The position numbers and the translations under genes are program-made. The notes under the pieces are model-generated. The model was not told where the DNA came from, ran no database searches, and was given only the letters and a program-made list of their open reading frames with translations. Positions 1-6,993 of a DNA stretch of 10,760 nucleotides are shown piece after piece (the stretch's first letter is position 1; every line of letters begins with the position of its first letter). Source of the DNA: Acidimicrobiales bacterium (GTDB taxonomy: Bacteria; Actinomycetota; Acidimicrobiia; Acidimicrobiales; Poriferisodalaceae); NCBI GenBank assembly GCA_030749275.1, contig JASMKJ010000264.1:1-10760 (forward strand). Direction: 5' to 3'.

Positions 1-246
1 GACGTAGTCCTCGCCGCTGTCAAGAAGCCCAGCAACCTCCGCTGCCATTGATCCAAAGGAGTAGGTGTCTGCCCAATCCGCGGAACCATGCCCGGGTAAA
101 TCGGGTGCGACGACTCGCCCAGTCCAAGCCGCGGTCCCCACAAGGGGATCCCACACTTGACCTGTTGCACCGAGGCCGTGAAGCAGAACAAGTGTTGGCT
201 GTTTAGGAGTCATCGAGCAATGGTACTTGTGGGACGCAATCCACAT
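1..246 (-). CDS. Alpha/beta hydrolase, N-terminal part (runs off the left edge)
   Basis: The first 82 codons of an alpha/beta-hydrolase-fold protein are visible. After a short N-terminus comes strand TLVLLHGLG (residues 18-26), whose HG supplies the oxyanion hole, and then VVAPDLPGHG (45-54), the classic strand-4 and loop motif. The nucleophile elbow, acid and catalytic His lie outside the window, so esterase, lactonase, dehalogenase or C-C hydrolase cannot be told apart. The ATG at 246 is chosen because GAGGG (254-258) sits 7 nt upstream; an in-frame ATG at 213 is a weaker alternative. The reading frame is closed by a TGA within the end of the upstream gene. Only 26 bp separate it from the stop of the 2OG oxygenase gene upstream, so the two are probably co-transcribed with the dehydrogenase. 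The family call is secure; the function is not. Confidence 0.85.
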   Translation of the reverse strand, partial: MWIASHKYHCSMTPKQPTLVLLHGLGATGQVWDPLVGTAAWTGRVVAPDLPGHGSADWADTYSFGSMAAEVAGLLDSGEDYV

Positions 247-253
247 CGAGTAA

Positions 254-258
254 CCCTC
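254..258 (-). promoter_or_regulatory. Ribosome binding site deciding the hydrolase start
   Basis: On the minus strand this reads GAGGG, 7 nt before the ATG at 246. It favours that start over the in-frame ATG at 213. Confidence 0.55.
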
Positions 259-272
259 GCGGTTGCTGACCT

Positions 273-1148
273 CTAGTCGACCAAATCGTCACTGCGTGTA
301 CGTTCTTCTTCGGCCGCTATGTGTTCGGGTAGCACCCGACCAAATAGTTGAGTGGTTCGCTCAACGCGACCAATCACTCCAGGTTGTTCGGTATAGGCAA
401 ATATTGCTGCGTGTCGAGCACAACTATCGGTAGCGACACGTGTCACTTGATGTAAGGAGTAACGGCCCCGGAAAATCTGTATGTCACCAGGTTGAAGATC
501 CAATGTCTTTACGCCTAGCCGATTCCCGCCAAGGATGTCACCAACGCGTTCAAATCCTTCATCGTCAGCGGTTCTAATGTCAGGCACGTATTCAAACATG
601 CCCCCGTTGTCTGCTTGTTGAACCAGAACCGTTACAGCAAAGTCATTGGTGTCGAAGTGCCAGGTGAAGAGTTGGTCGGGTTCAAGAATGTTGGATGTTA
701 AGCCCGCCAAGGGGTCTGCGTAGCAGTGCAATTCATCGACCTGTAAACAAGTAGCCACAAAGCGAATCAGTTCGTCAGCTCGAAACAACTGATTCATCGG
801 CCCGTCCGCGCTCCAGCTGTCGCCGGGAATAAATCCGCTCGAACGTTCCAGAAATGTATTTATAGGGTGATTGGCGGGAAAACTCGGGTTGTGCTGAAAG
901 TGAAAATACGGGTTCATTCTTTGAAGCGAGAAATGGGTGGTCTCCTTCTTCGAAATGATCTCTTCGTTCAGCAACGCGACTCCAGAAGGATGAACCAGGT
1001 TCTTGATGACTGTGCAACCGTCTGTTGAGAGCTGCTCGCGGGCATTTGAAACAGCAGTCCGATAGGCATCGCTGCTAGGACTATCCAACGGGTACTTCTT
1101 CAGGTCTACCAAGTCGGCCAAAGAGGGTTGTCGCTGTTGAGAACTCAA
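273..1148 (-). CDS. PhyH-like 2-oxoglutarate/Fe(II)-dependent oxygenase
   Basis: A probable non-heme iron hydroxylase that couples 2-oxoglutarate decarboxylation to substrate oxidation in the cytoplasm. Counting from the TTG at 1148, an HxD pair lies at H164/D166 (FTWHFDTNDF) and the distal histidine at H233 in FRGRYSLHQVTRV. R245, 12 residues later, is the likely 2-oxoglutarate-binding Arg. The intervening GGMFEYVP and LQPGDIQIF segments are typical of the double-stranded beta-helix of phytanoyl-CoA-dioxygenase relatives. The HxD is intact, so a halogenase (HxG or HxA) is unlikely. The open frame extends to a TTG at 1163, but GGAGG (1156-1160) lies 7 nt before the TTG at 1148, giving a protein of 291 residues. 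This start is 2 nt after the dehydrogenase stop, implying translational coupling. The substrate is unknown; an amino acid or a fatty-acyl compound is possible. Confidence 0.82.
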   Translation of the reverse strand: MSSQQRQPSLADLVDLKKYPLDSPSSDAYRTAVSNAREQLSTDGCTVIKNLVHPSGVALLNEEIISKKETTHFSLQRMNPYFHFQHNPSFPANHPINTFLERSSGFIPGDSWSADGPMNQLFRADELIRFVATCLQVDELHCYADPLAGLTSNILEPDQLFTWHFDTNDFAVTVLVQQADNGGMFEYVPDIRTADDEGFERVGDILGGNRLGVKTLDLQPGDIQIFRGRYSLHQVTRVATDSCARHAAIFAYTEQPGVIGRVERTTQLFGRVLPEHIAAEEERTRSDDLVD

Positions 1149-1150
1149 AT

Positions 1151-2074
1151 TCACACCTCCCAAGGTGGGGTCCAGTGACCATCCATCTGGAAGGACAAAG
1201 CGTTGTCCTCTTCTATTTGCTTCGCGACATGCAACTCGCCGGCTTCGCGTCCATATCGGTCAGCAGCACGACCGAATAACTCTGAGACCGTGGAAGTAAG
1301 AACCAAATCGGAAGTTAAAGCAGCCGAAAGATCTTGAATCAAGCCGAGATCTTTCAAACACAAGTCGAGCGGAAAACTTGGATCATAATGTCCGGAAAAG
1401 ATCGATGGAGCATCATGACGAGCGACAAAGGAATCTCCCACTGATTCTTTAATCGCATACCAAAGCGTTTCGAGTTCAACCCCGTTAGCTAGACCCAATG
1501 CAAGCCCTTCGCCTAACGCCGCGGCGTGAATAAACCACAACTGGTTGGTGACCAACTTGACGACGTTGCCTGAACCCAACCTGCCTGTGGGGATAACCAG
1601 CCCCAGATGACCGAGGACTGGCACCACCCGCTCCACCGCATCCGACTCCCCACCCACAAATAACGTCAATGATGCAGTTCTGGCACCGTCGACGGCACCT
1701 GTCACGGGAGAGTCAACAACTTGGACGTCATCGGGTGCCTGACTCGCCAAACGTTGGAGTAAATCGATTTGATTTGTGGTCAGATCAACCCAGATGCAAC
1801 CCTGGCGCAATGATCGAAGGGCTCCGCTCTCACCACCCATCACGTCCTCCACGTGATCAGGGCGAGGCAAAGAGGTCAACAGCACGTCTGCGACAGCTGC
1901 GCAAGCTGAAGCTGACTCCGTCGCGACGGCACCTCGCTTCACAGCCTCGTCCATGACGTCACGATTTATGTCGTAGACGTGTACAACGCGTCCGGCCTTG
2001 ATGAGGTGATCACACATGGGTCCCCCCATGTTCCCCAACCCAATGAAACCTATGACTTCTTCGAGAAATGCCAT
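1151..2074 (-). CDS. NAD(P)-dependent 3-hydroxyisobutyrate dehydrogenase family protein
   Basis: A beta-hydroxyacid dehydrogenase of about 307 residues, the usual length for the family, oxidising a beta-hydroxy acid to the semialdehyde or ketone (or the reverse) in the cytoplasm. The N-terminal Rossmann fold shows FIGLGNMGGPM (GxGxxG at 12-17) and the strand-2 acid in HVYDIN (D35). The substrate-loop motif DSPVTGA (121-127) and the segment GSGNVVKLVTNQL (168-180), with catalytic Lys173 and Asn177, follow; a further conserved Lys241 is in LCLKDLGL. The ATG at 2074 is preferred over an in-frame GTG at 2080 because it begins just before the Rossmann strand. It is first in a minus-strand run with the 2OG oxygenase and an alpha/beta hydrolase, and is divergent from the MFS gene. 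The fine substrate (3-hydroxyisobutyrate, tartronate semialdehyde, glyoxylate or another) cannot be assigned. Confidence 0.9.
   Translation of the reverse strand: MAFLEEVIGFIGLGNMGGPMCDHLIKAGRVVHVYDINRDVMDEAVKRGAVATESASACAAVADVLLTSLPRPDHVEDVMGGESGALRSLRQGCIWVDLTTNQIDLLQRLASQAPDDVQVVDSPVTGAVDGARTASLTLFVGGESDAVERVVPVLGHLGLVIPTGRLGSGNVVKLVTNQLWFIHAAALGEGLALGLANGVELETLWYAIKESVGDSFVARHDAPSIFSGHYDPSFPLDLCLKDLGLIQDLSAALTSDLVLTSTVSELFGRAADRYGREAGELHVAKQIEEDNALSFQMDGHWTPPWEV
1156..1160 (-). promoter_or_regulatory. Ribosome binding site for the TTG-started 2OG oxygenase gene
   Basis: GGAGG on the minus strand, 7 nt before the TTG at 1148. It lies inside the last codons of the dehydrogenase gene, so ribosomes finishing that gene stop next to the new start. 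This site is the reason for preferring 1148 over the TTG at 1163 or the GTG at 1154. Confidence 0.6.
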
Positions 2075-2170
2075 AGGCACACTCTAAAGAAACCGAGGTC
2101 GGTGACGGTCCCTTTTCATCGCTCTCTGATTAATGGGGCGCGTTTGGTGTTCTGGTGGCACCATGTAACG
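2075..2170. promoter_or_regulatory. Divergent intergenic region between dehydrogenase and MFS genes
   Basis: About 96 bp separate the divergent starts at 2074 (minus) and about 2171 (plus), so promoters for both sides should lie here or overlap the coding ends. I see no convincing -35/-10 pair and no clear operator palindrome. The right boundary depends on the uncertain MFS start. Confidence 0.4.
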
Positions 2171-3433
2171 GTGCCTGCTGTTCGAACCGCCTTTAGAGGG
2201 TGGAAAGTCGTCAACGCGGGCATCTTGATTCAGTTCATTCAAAGCGCTCTCATCATGCAAGCAATGGGCAGTTATTTGGTGGTGCTCGAACGACAATTTG
2301 GCTGGAGTAAATCTGTTCTTTCAGCAGCGTTCTCGGTCAACCGATTCGAGTCAGCCTTGTTAGGACCGCTGCAAGGCTGGATGCTTGATCGTTACGGCCC
2401 CAAACGAATTGCACGTATAGGGTCATTGTTTCTCATCGTTGGTTTCGTCTGGTTTAGCCAGATCCAAAGTCTCTGGGAATTCTTTGGCTCATTCCTGCTT
2501 ATTGCGATAGGAGCGGGATTAAGTGGCTTCTTAACAGTCACCGTTGCCATAGTCCGATGGTTTGAGCGACGACGCGCCCGAGCCCTTGCGACTGGGAGTT
2601 TGGGTTTCGCTGCAGGGGGATTAGCTGTACCCATCGTTGTCTGGTCGATGAACGCAAACGGCTGGCAAGCCACTGCGGCAAGTTCAGGCGTCGTAGCCGG
2701 AATTGCTGTCTACTTTTTCGCGCGTTATCTGGATGGCTATCCTTCCGACTACGGCCAAGAAGTTGATGGCATGCCCCCTGAAGCCGAGGTCAACATCCAC
2801 TCCCCGGAGGGTCTCACATCTGTTCACTTCACTGCCAAAGAAGCCATTAGGACCCGCGCCTTTTGGATGATTTCACTTGGGCATATGAGTGCTCTATTTG
2901 TCGTTGGTGCCGTCATGGCACACTTAGCCCTATTCCTCACCTCAGAACGCGGTTATTCACTCCAGCAGGCAAGTTTTGTGGCTGCAGCGTTACCCATAAT
3001 GCAAATGGTTGGGATGGGAATCGGGGGGACCCTCGGCGACAAAGTCAATAAGCGTTTGATCGCATCGGTGGCCATGTTTGGTCATGCAGGCGGAATTCTG
3101 ATGCTTGCGTTCACTCAAAACGGATGGATGATTGGAGTTTTTGTTGTACTTCATGGATCGGCATGGGGCGCTAGGGGCCCCCTCATGCAAGCTCTGAGGG
3201 CCGACTACTTCGGGGCATCGTCGTTCGGTTTCATCATGGGACTCAGTTCATTGATCGTGATGTTGGGAACCGTCCTGGGCCCAATCATCGCTGGGGTGTT
3301 AGCCGATACGACAGGAAGTTACCGTCTAGGGTTCGTGGTCTTGGCCGTTCTCTCGGCTCTGGGAATGCTGTTCTTCGTGTTCGCCACGCCGCCTCGACCG
3401 CCTAACCGGATTGGCTCCCCAAGCGTCAACTAG
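2171..3433 (+). CDS. Major facilitator superfamily (MFS) transporter, 12 TM
   Basis: An inner-membrane secondary transporter of about 420 residues. Counting from the GTG at 2171, TM1 is about residues 12-36, and the MFS signature motif A is in the TM2-TM3 loop (GPLQGWMLDRYGPKR, 65-79, with D73 and the basic pair). A hydrophilic central loop spans about 187-227, and a second motif-A-like loop, GTLGDKVNKR (286-295), connects TM8 and TM9. Hydrophobic segments continue to the last helix near the C-terminus, which ends in a proline-rich tail. GARGPLMQALRADYFG (333-348) resembles the monocarboxylate/oxalate-formate-type branch of the MFS. The frame is open back to 1979 antisense to the dehydrogenase, but that extension is hydrophilic and unlike MFS N-termini. 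Starts at GTG 2147 or GTG 2171 are both possible, neither with a strong ribosome site. It probably imports an organic acid; the substrate is inferred only. Confidence 0.85.
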   Translation: MPAVRTAFRGWKVVNAGILIQFIQSALIMQAMGSYLVVLERQFGWSKSVLSAAFSVNRFESALLGPLQGWMLDRYGPKRIARIGSLFLIVGFVWFSQIQSLWEFFGSFLLIAIGAGLSGFLTVTVAIVRWFERRRARALATGSLGFAAGGLAVPIVVWSMNANGWQATAASSGVVAGIAVYFFARYLDGYPSDYGQEVDGMPPEAEVNIHSPEGLTSVHFTAKEAIRTRAFWMISLGHMSALFVVGAVMAHLALFLTSERGYSLQQASFVAAALPIMQMVGMGIGGTLGDKVNKRLIASVAMFGHAGGILMLAFTQNGWMIGVFVVLHGSAWGARGPLMQALRADYFGASSFGFIMGLSSLIVMLGTVLGPIIAGVLADTTGSYRLGFVVLAVLSALGMLFFVFATPPRPPNRIGSPSVN

Positions 3434-4270
3434 CACTGACTCCGCCTCAGCCGCGAGCAACATCGAAGACGCTGACAGGTAAAGCCATATGAGCAACACA
3501 GCGACCGCGCCCAACGACCCAAACGTTGCCTGCAACTGATCGGCGGAGGCAGCAGCGACACTCATACCAAAGGTGCCTCCAATCCAAATGATGCCGCCTA
3601 TACCTACCGCGACAACTCGAGCCTTGGTCCGTATCGCTGGACCAACCACCATTCGGTATATCCAGCCCAAGGACATGGACGCGAGAATGAGAACCAATGG
3701 CCAACGAGCAACTTCTAACCAGGGACGCGCTCCGTCAGTGAGGCCAGCGGCTTGGAGTGTTCGAGGAAAAGCGATGACGCTCCAAATCACCACTGTCGTG
3801 ACCACCATCGCTACGAGAGAAAGCTTCAAAGCGAAAATGCGACCTTGAACCCAGTTGTGAGGACTCCTCCTAGCGTGAGCAATCCGAATTGCCATCACGG
3901 ATGAATTGAATGCATTGGAAACAAGCCATAACAACCCGAAGAGACCGATAGCCAAACTGATGCCTACTCGACCCTCTCCAATCGACGTGACGCCACGGAG
4001 TTGAGTCACTACCAACTTCCCGGCCTCGGCTGGAAGTGCATCCGTCAATGGTTCCAACTGGTCGGCCACTTCATGGGGTTGCGCTACAAGTCCATAAATT
4101 GACACGATCGCCACAACTGCAGGAACCAGAGCCAACGCAAAAAAATAGGCAACGCCCGCGGCGGCTAGCAGGGTGTGATGGTCCGACACGTTCGACGTGA
4201 ACTGACGGAACAGCCGCCAAAAGCCGGGTCGCCAACGATCCTCGCGAGCGTTGGGTTGTGAACCACTCAT
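3326..4270 (-). CDS. YihY/virulence factor BrkB family membrane protein
   Basis: An integral membrane protein of 314 residues in the YihY/BrkB family (once misnamed ribonuclease BN), of unknown biochemical function. About six hydrophobic segments fall near residues 35-62, 103-124, 148-168, 188-207, 217-240 and 252-275. Family-typical stretches are LLAAAGVAYFFALALVPA in helix 1, SIYGLVAQP just after it, and GSLGAVAVLLIWLYLSAS in the last helix. The fold ends around AEAESVLVDA (274-283), after which comes a charged tail rich in R, E, H and Q. That tail is encoded antisense to the last helix of the MFS gene, and the two coding ends overlap by 108 bp. The ATG at 4270 is the only good start and has no clear ribosome site. 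It looks unrelated to the catabolic genes on either side and may simply be a chromosomal neighbour. Confidence 0.88.
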   Translation of the reverse strand: MSGSQPNAREDRWRPGFWRLFRQFTSNVSDHHTLLAAAGVAYFFALALVPAVVAIVSIYGLVAQPHEVADQLEPLTDALPAEAGKLVVTQLRGVTSIGEGRVGISLAIGLFGLLWLVSNAFNSSVMAIRIAHARRSPHNWVQGRIFALKLSLVAMVVTTVVIWSVIAFPRTLQAAGLTDGARPWLEVARWPLVLILASMSLGWIYRMVVGPAIRTKARVVAVGIGGIIWIGGTFGMSVAAASADQLQATFGSLGAVAVLLIWLYLSASSMLLAAEAESVLVDAWGANPVRRSRRRGEHEEQHSQSRENGQDHEP

Positions 4271-4359
4271 TCAAACAGGGTGCCAGTCAAACTGCACTTG
4301 ACCAACCATCTGCACCGAACCCGGGTCGTTGTCAGTCAAAGTCGTGCTAATAACGGGCC
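4271..4359. promoter_or_regulatory. Divergent intergenic region with candidate operator sequences
   Basis: These 89 bp separate the minus-strand BrkB gene from the plus-strand seven-gene run, so the run's promoter is expected here. An inverted repeat GTCAA-N7-TTGAC lies at 4286-4302. The octamer CAGTCAAA occurs twice in the same orientation, at 4284-4291 and 4333-4340, the first copy overlapping the inverted repeat. TTGACC at 4298-4303 resembles a -35 element, but no good -10 lies 16-18 bp downstream. A repressor or activator site is plausible but unproven; the arms are only 5 bp. Confidence 0.35.
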
Positions 4360-5670
4360 ATGGAAAGCACCCGATTGTTCGACCCCGCGACCTATTCACA
4401 CGGTGTCCCGTACGAACTTATTGCGGAGATGAGAGCAGTCGCCCCAGTGCACTGGATTCACGAACCATCGGTAATGGGCTGGGAAGAAGGCCCCGGTTAT
4501 TGGGCCGTACTCACTCACGAATTAGTAAACCAAGTATTGAGGGATCCGGAGACTTTCTCTTCTCATGAAGGCGCCACACAGATCCGCGACCCGGGAACGG
4601 CTGACATGTTGGCCTTCGTCCAGCGAATGATGTTGAACCAAGACCCACCGGACCATACCCGGCTCCGCCGGTTGCTAACAAAGTCATTTACCCCCCGTGC
4701 GGTAGCAAGACTCGAACAAGGTATAGCGGATCGAGCCAAGATCATCGTCGACAAGATCCAGCCGCGAGGACACGCCGATTTCGCGCAAGACATAGCAACC
4801 GAATTACCGCTAATGACTTTGGCTGAAATCATGGGAGTACCCGAACAAGACCGGATGCTGTTGTTTGACTGGAGCAACAGGGTGATCGGATACCAGGACG
4901 TCGAGTATTCCACCTCCGACCAGTTTGATCCGGAGACGGGCACCGAAATGGCGAGAAGGTCGCGTGAGATCAGGGAGACGATTGGACCCGACAAGAGCGG
5001 TCGCATGCCCGACCCGAGATCTCGCGAAGGGTTAGCCGATATGTATTTCTACGCGGGTGAACTGGCCCAATACCGGAGGCATCACCCCGGCGAGGATGTC
5101 GTGTCCGTCTTGCTTTCAACGTCTGACGCGCAAGGAGCAATCACCACCGAAGAATTCGAGACAATGTTTTTTCTCTTTGCGGTAGCGGGAAACGAAACAT
5201 TGAGGAACGGCATCCCCGGCGGCATGCTCGCGCTGCTCGAACACCCGCAGCAGATGGACAAACTGCTGAAAGAACCCCAACTGCTTCCGACAGCAATCGA
5301 AGAAATGTTGCGCTACGCGCCGCCCGTAGTTCACTTCCGCAGAACGGCCACCCAAAACGTTCAACTTGGAGGAACAACAATTAACAAGGGCCAGAAAGTT
5401 GTGGTGTATCACGTAGCAGCAAACCGAGACCCGGAGATCTTCAAAGCCCCCGACACTTTCGACATCGAACGAACCCCCAACGACCACTTGACCTTTGGAG
5501 CCGGACCTCATTTCTGTTTGGGTGCTCACCTAGCACGCAGCCAAATGAAAGCCATCTTTAGTGAAGTGCTAACACGGTTGCCAAACCTCGCCCTCGACGG
5601 AAATCCAGAACACTTGGTCTCTAATTTTCAAAATGGCTTGAAGCATCTACCAGTCAAATGGGATCAATGA
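4360..5670 (+). CDS. Cytochrome P450 (CYP125/CYP142-like)
   Basis: A soluble bacterial P450 of 436 residues, likely a heme monooxygenase that hydroxylates a hydrophobic substrate. The I-helix oxygen-activation motif is AGNET (276-280), the K-helix ExxR is E315-R318, and the heme loop FGAGPHFCLG (379-388) carries Cys386 as the axial thiolate ligand. Other hallmarks are QDPPDHTRLRRL (95-106) with the C-helix His/Arg and, near the C-terminus, NFQNGLKHLPV. AGNET, GYWAV and the NFxNGxKxxPV ending recall the actinobacterial CYP125/CYP124/CYP142 group, which oxidises the terminal methyl of sterol side chains or methyl-branched lipids. The residue after the I-helix Thr is Leu281, where that group usually has Thr. 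It heads a co-directional run and ends in a 4-bp overlap with the next gene. No ferredoxin partner is nearby. The P450 assignment is certain; the subfamily is from motif memory. Confidence 0.95.
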   Translation: MESTRLFDPATYSHGVPYELIAEMRAVAPVHWIHEPSVMGWEEGPGYWAVLTHELVNQVLRDPETFSSHEGATQIRDPGTADMLAFVQRMMLNQDPPDHTRLRRLLTKSFTPRAVARLEQGIADRAKIIVDKIQPRGHADFAQDIATELPLMTLAEIMGVPEQDRMLLFDWSNRVIGYQDVEYSTSDQFDPETGTEMARRSREIRETIGPDKSGRMPDPRSREGLADMYFYAGELAQYRRHHPGEDVVSVLLSTSDAQGAITTEEFETMFFLFAVAGNETLRNGIPGGMLALLEHPQQMDKLLKEPQLLPTAIEEMLRYAPPVVHFRRTATQNVQLGGTTINKGQKVVVYHVAANRDPEIFKAPDTFDIERTPNDHLTFGAGPHFCLGAHLARSQMKAIFSEVLTRLPNLALDGNPEHLVSNFQNGLKHLPVKWDQ

Positions 5671-6518
5671 TGTCTGCAAAATATGTCGACCTCCCGTATC
5701 TCAAGCGACAAGACACCACATACCTCGCTCGTCTATGGAGCCCCCCTCCGCGTACAGAAATAAAAGCTGTTCTGGTTGACGTACACGGTGGCGCCTGGTG
5801 CGATCATGACAGGACAGCTGGCTACTTCTATGACCAACAACTGGCCATGGCCGGATTTGCCGTCGTAGCGATCGACTTCCGATGCGGACCAGAGTTCCAT
5901 CACCCGGCAGCCTCAATTGATATAAATGCTGCGGTCCAATGGGCTCGCTTTCAGGCGGAACTACTCGATGCTGGGTCTAAAGAAATTGTCACTATTGGCA
6001 GTTCGAGTGGAGGTCACTTAGCGCTGTTGGCAGCTCTGAGACCTCACGATCAAGAGGCGAGCGGGACTGAACTATGGATTGATGGCGGGTGGGTTTCCCA
6101 AAACTCTGTGGATGGCAGAGTGCCCGCAGTCGGAGTTTTCTGGGCACCTGTCGACCCGCTTGCTCGATATTTCTACGCGAGATCGTTAGATAACGAATTG
6201 GGACGACGATTGACCGAAAACAGCACCGCTTATTTCCAAAGCGCGGAAGCGATGCATGATGCCTCAATTGCACGGATAGTGAGCGAAGAACCAGTCGAGA
6301 ACCTGCCAATAGTCTGGTTCGCGCAAGCAGGTAAAGACGAGAACGTACCCGCCGCGCTCATCGAAACACTCAGGCGGTACTACCAAAGTGTCGAAGGATC
6401 ATTCTCGGTTGAGAATTACCAAGAATCTGGTCACGGCTTCGCTCACTCAGACAGCGAAGACTCTCGACGGTTTATCAAAGATCTAGTTTCTTGGCTCAAC
6501 GGCGTCTTCGAAGAGTGA
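5667..6518 (+). CDS. Alpha/beta hydrolase (esterase/lipase, HGGxW type)
   Basis: A cytoplasmic serine hydrolase of 283 residues. It shows the HGGAW oxyanion motif (40-44), the nucleophile elbow GSSSGG (111-116) with Ser113, a likely acid at Asp224 (AGKDENVP) and His256 in ESGHGF, all in canonical order. HGGxW recalls the BD-FAE/hormone-sensitive-lipase and kynurenine-formamidase-like branches, which cleave small esters or amides. There is no signal peptide. The ATG at 5667 overlaps the P450 stop as ATGA, the usual sign of translational coupling; an in-frame ATG at 5658 and another at 5670 are alternatives. Placed right after the P450, it may hydrolyse an ester or lactone made by an oxygenase in the same run. 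A Baeyer-Villiger-type product of the downstream flavin enzyme is one such candidate, but that is inference. Confidence 0.88.
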   Translation: MMSAKYVDLPYLKRQDTTYLARLWSPPPRTEIKAVLVDVHGGAWCDHDRTAGYFYDQQLAMAGFAVVAIDFRCGPEFHHPAASIDINAAVQWARFQAELLDAGSKEIVTIGSSSGGHLALLAALRPHDQEASGTELWIDGGWVSQNSVDGRVPAVGVFWAPVDPLARYFYARSLDNELGRRLTENSTAYFQSAEAMHDASIARIVSEEPVENLPIVWFAQAGKDENVPAALIETLRRYYQSVEGSFSVENYQESGHGFAHSDSEDSRRFIKDLVSWLNGVFEE

Positions 6519-6558
6519 ACCGCTACCTAAGCCCCCCCGAGGACGCTACGGTGCGACC

Positions 6559-6993
6559 ATGGCATTGACCTTTGAACACTGGAATCCGAAAACGGCTGAG
6601 CAATTCAAGAAATTTGTACCCCGGCAAGGAATAGATGGCTTTCTGGGGATACGCATCGAAAAAGTTGATCCGGGACAGCTAGTGGCGTCGTTTGACGTGA
6701 CTGAGGAAATGATCACCATGATCGGCAACATGCATGGCGGTTGCCTTTCAGCATTCTGTGATCATGTTTTAGGAGTCGTGCTTTACCCGGTAATGCCCGA
6801 CGGTTCATGGGCCGCGACCACGGAATTCAAGATCAACTTGCTAAAGCCGGTCAGCGAAGGCACCTGCACGGCAACAGCAGAGGTGATCTCAATGAGTCGA
6901 ACGACTGCCGTTGTCAGAATTGATGTGACGAATGGTGACCGTTTGGTCGCTGCCGCCCAGGGCACATGCCTCATCATGGCTCCTAAATCATGA
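6559..6993 (+). CDS. PaaI-type hotdog-fold acyl-CoA thioesterase
   Basis: A 144-residue single hotdog domain, the usual size for PaaI/YbgC-type thioesterases that hydrolyse acyl-CoA or aryl-CoA to acid plus CoA. The active-site segment is NMHGGCLSAFCDH (57-69): the HGG at 59-61 begins the central helix and Asp68 is the candidate catalytic acid. The beta-sheet follows with AATTEFKINLLKPV, the strand that usually lines the CoA pocket. These enzymes work as dimers or tetramers. The ATG at 6559 is 40 bp after the hydrolase stop with no strong ribosome site (GAGGA at 6539-6543 is 15 nt away). The gene ends in a 4-bp ATGA overlap with the flavin oxidoreductase gene. It may release CoA from pathway intermediates or clear dead-end CoA esters. 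The family is confident; the substrate is not. Confidence 0.88.
   Translation: MALTFEHWNPKTAEQFKKFVPRQGIDGFLGIRIEKVDPGQLVASFDVTEEMITMIGNMHGGCLSAFCDHVLGVVLYPVMPDGSWAATTEFKINLLKPVSEGTCTATAEVISMSRTTAVVRIDVTNGDRLVAAAQGTCLIMAPKS

Noticed and set aside
2133..2168. Eleven-codon mini-ORF (ATG to TAA) just before the MFS GTG at 2171
   Set aside because: It could be a leader peptide, but it has no ribosome site and a short ORF of this size is expected by chance.
1979..2170. N-terminal extension of the MFS reading frame back to 1979
   Set aside because: It runs antisense into the dehydrogenase gene, is hydrophilic, and places about 64 non-membrane residues before TM1, unlike MFS proteins of this type. 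The opening is probably a by-product of the dehydrogenase codons.
4298..4353. Sigma-70-like promoter using TTGACC (4298) and TAATAA (4348)
   Set aside because: The two hexamers are far more than 17 bp apart, and no other -35 candidate has correct spacing to TAATAA (TTGTCA at 4329 gives only 13 bp).
4563..5006. 147-codon open frame on the minus strand inside the P450 gene
   Set aside because: It is antisense to conserved P450 codons, with low-complexity Ser/Arg/Ile-rich composition and no domain signal.
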